Of a stretch of DNA of 58,389 bases, positions 56,326 to 58,389 are shown one piece after another (position 1 is the first letter of the stretch; each line of letters begins with the position of its first letter). Source of the DNA: a virus; IMG/VR virus record IMGVR_UViG_3300031918_000028, positions 1 through 58,389 of that record, one strand, 5' to 3'. Below the pieces are notes generated by a model. That model ran no database searches. It saw only the letters and a program-made list of their open reading frames with translations, and had not been told where the DNA came from. The position numbers and the translations under genes are program-made.

Positions 56326-56696
56326 CCGCCGGCCCATCGACGGGCACTCAGGTCGCGTCCCTGTGCCGCGATCTGGAGATGAAGACCCGCGAGTACGACC
56401 AGCTCGCGCAGGCGCGTGCGAACGCGGAGGTCGACTACAAGTCGGCGCGGGCCCGGCGGATCCTGCGGGCCCGCGCGGAGGGTTCGAAGTCCATCGCGGA
56501 GGCTGAGACGATCGCCGCCGCTGATCCGGCGCTCGAGACGCTGTGGCGTCAGTCGCTGATCGCGGACGCGATGGTCGACGCTGCGCAGAAGTCGATCTGG
56601 GCGCTTCGGGAGCGGATCGGCTACGGCCGGTCCCTGATCGCTACGGAGCGGGCTGCTGATCTTCTGCAGGCCGGCGGCTATGGAGGCTCGGCGTGA
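56322..56696 (+). CDS. hypothetical helical protein
   Basis: 124 residues, GTG start. Nearly all helix (ARRILRARAEGSKSIAEAET, RQSLIADAMVDAAQKSIWAL), reminiscent of small phage proteins next to HNH genes. ATGA-type overlap with the HNH gene. Function unknown. Confidence 0.6.
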   Translation: MTAGPSTGTQVASLCRDLEMKTREYDQLAQARANAEVDYKSARARRILRARAEGSKSIAEAETIAAADPALETLWRQSLIADAMVDAAQKSIWALRERIGYGRSLIATERAADLLQAGGYGGSA

Positions 56697-57208
56697 GCGG
56701 GGCGTTCACGCCGGCCACGGTGCGGCTCATCCTCGCGCGCGACGACAACCGGTGCGCGCGCTGCGGCCGGCCCGTGCGGGTCGAGGACCGTGGACGCGGC
56801 TGGTCTGTGCAGCATCGGCGGCCGCGTGGGATGGGCGGGTCGAAGGACCCTGTCACGGCCTCCCCCGTCAACGCGGTCATCTTGTGCGGCTCGGCGACGA
56901 CGTTGTGCCACGGCTGGGTGGAGACGCACCGGGCTGAGGCGCGCACTCATGGGTGGCTGGTGCCGCAGTGGCGTGACCCGGCTGACGTGCCGGTGCTGCA
57001 TCACAGCCAGGGGTGGGTGTGGATCACGCCCGCTGGGTACCGGGCGTGCACGACCGCGGAGCGGTGGCTGCTGGCTGGTCAGTGGCTGGCCGACGAGCTG
57101 CGGTCCAGTGGCATCCCGGATGACGACGTGGACGGCGTGCAGCGTCTCTCGGTGGCGGCGTCCGACCTGTTCGCAGTGATGGCCGGCGATGTCAGGAGGA
57201 CAGCATGA
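56693..57208 (+). CDS. HNH endonuclease
   Basis: 171 residues, GTG start. RCARCGRPVRVED begins a Cys-paired HNH domain; VQHRRPRGMGGSK holds the first His, and NAVILCGSATTLCHGWVETH has the Asn, two Cys and last His. A C-terminal helical region follows. Many phage HNH proteins sit beside the terminase and help packaging, but this one is about 22 kb away on the circle, so a different job (restriction-like or homing) is more likely. Confidence 0.87.
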   Translation: MSGAFTPATVRLILARDDNRCARCGRPVRVEDRGRGWSVQHRRPRGMGGSKDPVTASPVNAVILCGSATTLCHGWVETHRAEARTHGWLVPQWRDPADVPVLHHSQGWVWITPAGYRACTTAERWLLAGQWLADELRSSGIPDDDVDGVQRLSVAASDLFAVMAGDVRRTA

Positions 57209-57405
57209 AGCGACCGAACGACCCGAGGGCGGGTTCCCTGTGCACGGCGTGCAACCGGCCTCGTGCGGTCATGCCGCTGGTGCGTAGGCACTGTGCGTCG
57301 CCGACGTGTCACTGGTGGGTGTGCCCTGTGTGTGGGGCGACGAACGACGCGACGGGCGCGAACTCGAAGACGTGTCGGGACGGCACGCCGAAGTCGCTTC
57401 CGTGA
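57205..57405 (+). CDS. small zinc-binding protein
   Basis: 66 residues, start overlapping the HNH stop. Cys pairs CTACNR near 14 and CPVC near 41, plus C31 and C36, allow two zinc sites. Ends just before palindrome E. Function unknown. Confidence 0.65.
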   Translation: MKRPNDPRAGSLCTACNRPRAVMPLVRRHCASPTCHWWVCPVCGATNDATGANSKTCRDGTPKSLP

Positions 57406-57411
57406 CTGTTG

Positions 57412-57433
57412 TGTAACACGCTTCCGCGTTACA
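57412..57433. promoter_or_regulatory. 22-bp palindromic operator-like site E
   Basis: TGTAACACG-CTTC-CGCGTTACA, one mismatch between the arms. TACACT at 57430-57435 could be the -10 element. It precedes the small operon that starts at 57468. Confidence 0.7.
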
Positions 57434-57467
57434 CTGGTTGGACTGGGATCGAGAAGGGGTTGGGGAC

Positions 57468-57545
57468 ATGACGCAGGACGTGATGGTGCGGACGCAGCTG
57501 GATGAGGCGGTCGCTGGCGGCCGGGTCGCCGCGGTGACCCCATGA
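57468..57545 (+). CDS. 25-residue peptide, first gene after site E
   Basis: MTQDVMVRTQLDEAVAGGRV then AAVTP. It has a good AAGGGGTTGGGG leader and its stop overlaps the next ATG. Too short to assign; it may couple translation. Confidence 0.45.
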   Translation: MTQDVMVRTQLDEAVAGGRVAAVTP

Positions 57546-57817
57546 CCGACGAGGAGCGTGCGGCCTTCGAGGCCCTGGGTCGTGAGCGGAACACGTGGGC
57601 CCGGCAGATGGCGGACCTGCGCGACGACCTCGACACGGCTCGAAGCGAGGTGAAGGCCGAGGCGGAGAAGCGTCGCGACGCCGAGTCCGAGCGTGACCAG
57701 CTGGAGCGGGCGTTGGAGCAGTTCTGCGGTGACGCCGTGACGGCTGTGGTGGCGGTGGATTCGGTGCGGCTGGTCTTGACGCGGTGGCGTGAGTCCGTGT
57801 GGGGGGTGCCGGCATGA
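57542..57817 (+). CDS. small coiled-coil protein
   Basis: 91 residues. A coiled coil runs from about 8 to 62 (MADLRDDLDTARSEVKAEAE, KRRDAESERDQLERALEQF), followed by a hydrophobic end (VVAVDSVRLVLTRW). Overlaps both neighbours by four bases. Function unknown. Confidence 0.65.
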   Translation: MTDEERAAFEALGRERNTWARQMADLRDDLDTARSEVKAEAEKRRDAESERDQLERALEQFCGDAVTAVVAVDSVRLVLTRWRESVWGVPA

Positions 57818-57948
57818 GCACGGAGATCCGGTGCGCTGCGCTCGGACACGAGGAGACCGTGCAGATCGGAAACCTGGCGGGCTACGACGACCCGCGCCTC
57901 TACCTCCTCGTGATGGCTACGTCCCACCTGACCCGACCCTGCGACTGA
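57814..57948 (+). CDS. small hypothetical protein
   Basis: 44 residues (MSTEIRCAALGHEETVQIGN, LAGYDDPRLYLLVMATSHLT). One Cys near each end. ATGA overlap at the start; 12 bases before the repeat-protein gene. Function unknown. Confidence 0.55.
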   Translation: MSTEIRCAALGHEETVQIGNLAGYDDPRLYLLVMATSHLTRPCD

Positions 57949-57960
57949 AAGGCCTGTGCC

Positions 57961-58389
57961 ATGACCACCAAGAAGGCCGCCGAGCCGGCCGCAACCACCG
58001 TCCACGCCATCAAGGGCTTCAACCCGGACCTGACCTGCCGCGGCTTCCAGTTCGCCGAGGGCCAGACCTACGAGCACGACGGACCGGTGAGCCTGTGCCA
58101 CTCGGGCTTCCACGCGGTCACCCAGCCGATCGACGTGCTCCGCTACTACCCGCCCACCCGATCGATCTACCACGAGGTCGACCTCGAGGAGACCGTCGGT
58201 CCTGACGGCGACGACTCGAAAGTCGCAGCCCGGGTCATCAAGATCGGCGTCAAGGTCGAGCTTCCGGCGCTGATCAAGGCGCAGGTGGACTTCGTGTTCG
58301 CCCACGCCAAGAAGCCGACGGCGGGAGGCGTGTCCAAGGCTGACCACGGCTGCGCTGTGGCGAAGACCGAGAACGGCGCGGCCACGGCC
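57961..58389 (+). CDS. DUF7666-type repeat protein, 5' part (continues at 1)
   Basis: 143 residues up to the window end. The DUF7666-like domain is clear: IKGFNPDLTCRGFQFAEGQT, HDGPVSLCHSGFHAVTQPID and LRYYPPTRSIYHEVDLEE, then VAARVIKIGVKVELPALIK. The last residues (GCAVAKTENGAATA) enter the ATASGDYGA repeat that continues at position 1. The family is common in phages and its function is not known. Confidence 0.87.
   Translation, partial: MTTKKAAEPAATTVHAIKGFNPDLTCRGFQFAEGQTYEHDGPVSLCHSGFHAVTQPIDVLRYYPPTRSIYHEVDLEETVGPDGDDSKVAARVIKIGVKVELPALIKAQVDFVFAHAKKPTAGGVSKADHGCAVAKTENGAATA

Noticed and set aside
56693-57208. HNH nuclease as the packaging-associated HNH beside cos
   Set aside because: It is about 22 kb from the terminase genes on the circular map, unlike the usual adjacent arrangement.
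1-58389. CRISPR array
   Set aside because: No evenly spaced 24-40 bp repeats with unique spacers; the repeats found are dispersed elements or coding repeats.

Overview
The window reads as one complete, circularly permuted genome of a temperate, tailed (siphovirus-type) phage of a high-GC actinobacterium. The actinobacterial assignment rests on very high GC throughout, a WhiB-type regulator, frequent GTG starts, ATGA/GTGA stop-start overlaps, a DUF3263 protein and a protein ending in an LAxTG-type sorting signal. The two window ends join in frame inside one gene (57961 to 58389, then 1 to 264). I cannot name the host species.

Layout. (1) 0.3-17.7 kb, early and replication genes on the + strand: a membrane protein with a cell-wall-sorting-like tail, small zinc-finger proteins, a C5-cytosine methyltransferase, a WhiB-HTH fusion, a ParB-like protein, an ASCH protein, a PD-(D/E)XK nuclease overlapping a DPPY methyltransferase with a second methyltransferase behind it, then a replication module (initiator-like protein, helicase loader-like protein, SSB, RusA, and after a run of unknown genes a DnaB-type helicase). 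(2) 17.9-28.5 kb: glycosyltransferase, small zinc proteins, terminase small subunit, terminase large subunit interrupted by an intein, portal, two HExxH proteins, scaffold, a DUF4406-DUF5664 fusion, decoration protein and major capsid protein. (3) 28.6-31.9 kb: fibre-like, tail-collar and secreted proteins, placed unusually between the capsid gene and the connectors. (4) 31.9-44.2 kb: MuF-type protein, connectors, major tail protein, chaperones, tape measure and minor tail proteins. (5) 44.2-48.2 kb: two-part endolysin, four small membrane proteins and a metallophosphoesterase. (6) 48.2-51.6 kb, - strand: a tmRNA-like RNA, a segment like the 3' end of RNase P RNA, tyrosine integrase, lipoprotein, DUF3263 protein, ImmA-type peptidase and HTH repressor. 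(7) 51.7-58.4 kb, + strand: Cro-like HTH protein, excisionase-like protein, YqaJ exonuclease with a RecT/Bet annealing protein, HNH nuclease and many small genes.

Control sequences stand out. A 22-bp palindrome (TGTAACGCG-N4-CGCGTTACA) occurs four times in near-perfect form and once diverged, always between genes; the copy before the Cro-like gene overlaps a plausible promoter that would give a leaderless mRNA. A second, asymmetric element (TTCCGCGTGACACCCCC-like), always in the direction of transcription, recurs in the late region; in eight places it ends 26-28 bases before a start codon, and most of those genes lack a Shine-Dalgarno sequence. Strong hairpins follow the major capsid and major tail protein genes.

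The most unusual items are: a terminase intein with all three residues of the class 3 (Trp/Cys/Thr) signature and Leu at position 1, placed inside the Walker A loop; a 79-nt RNA that looks like a tmRNA reduced to its tRNA-like domain, with the G3-U70 alanine identity pair; a nearby RNase P RNA 3'-end match that may be the attachment core; and the two DNA motif families. All function calls come from reading the sequence and remembered family features; no database search was run.
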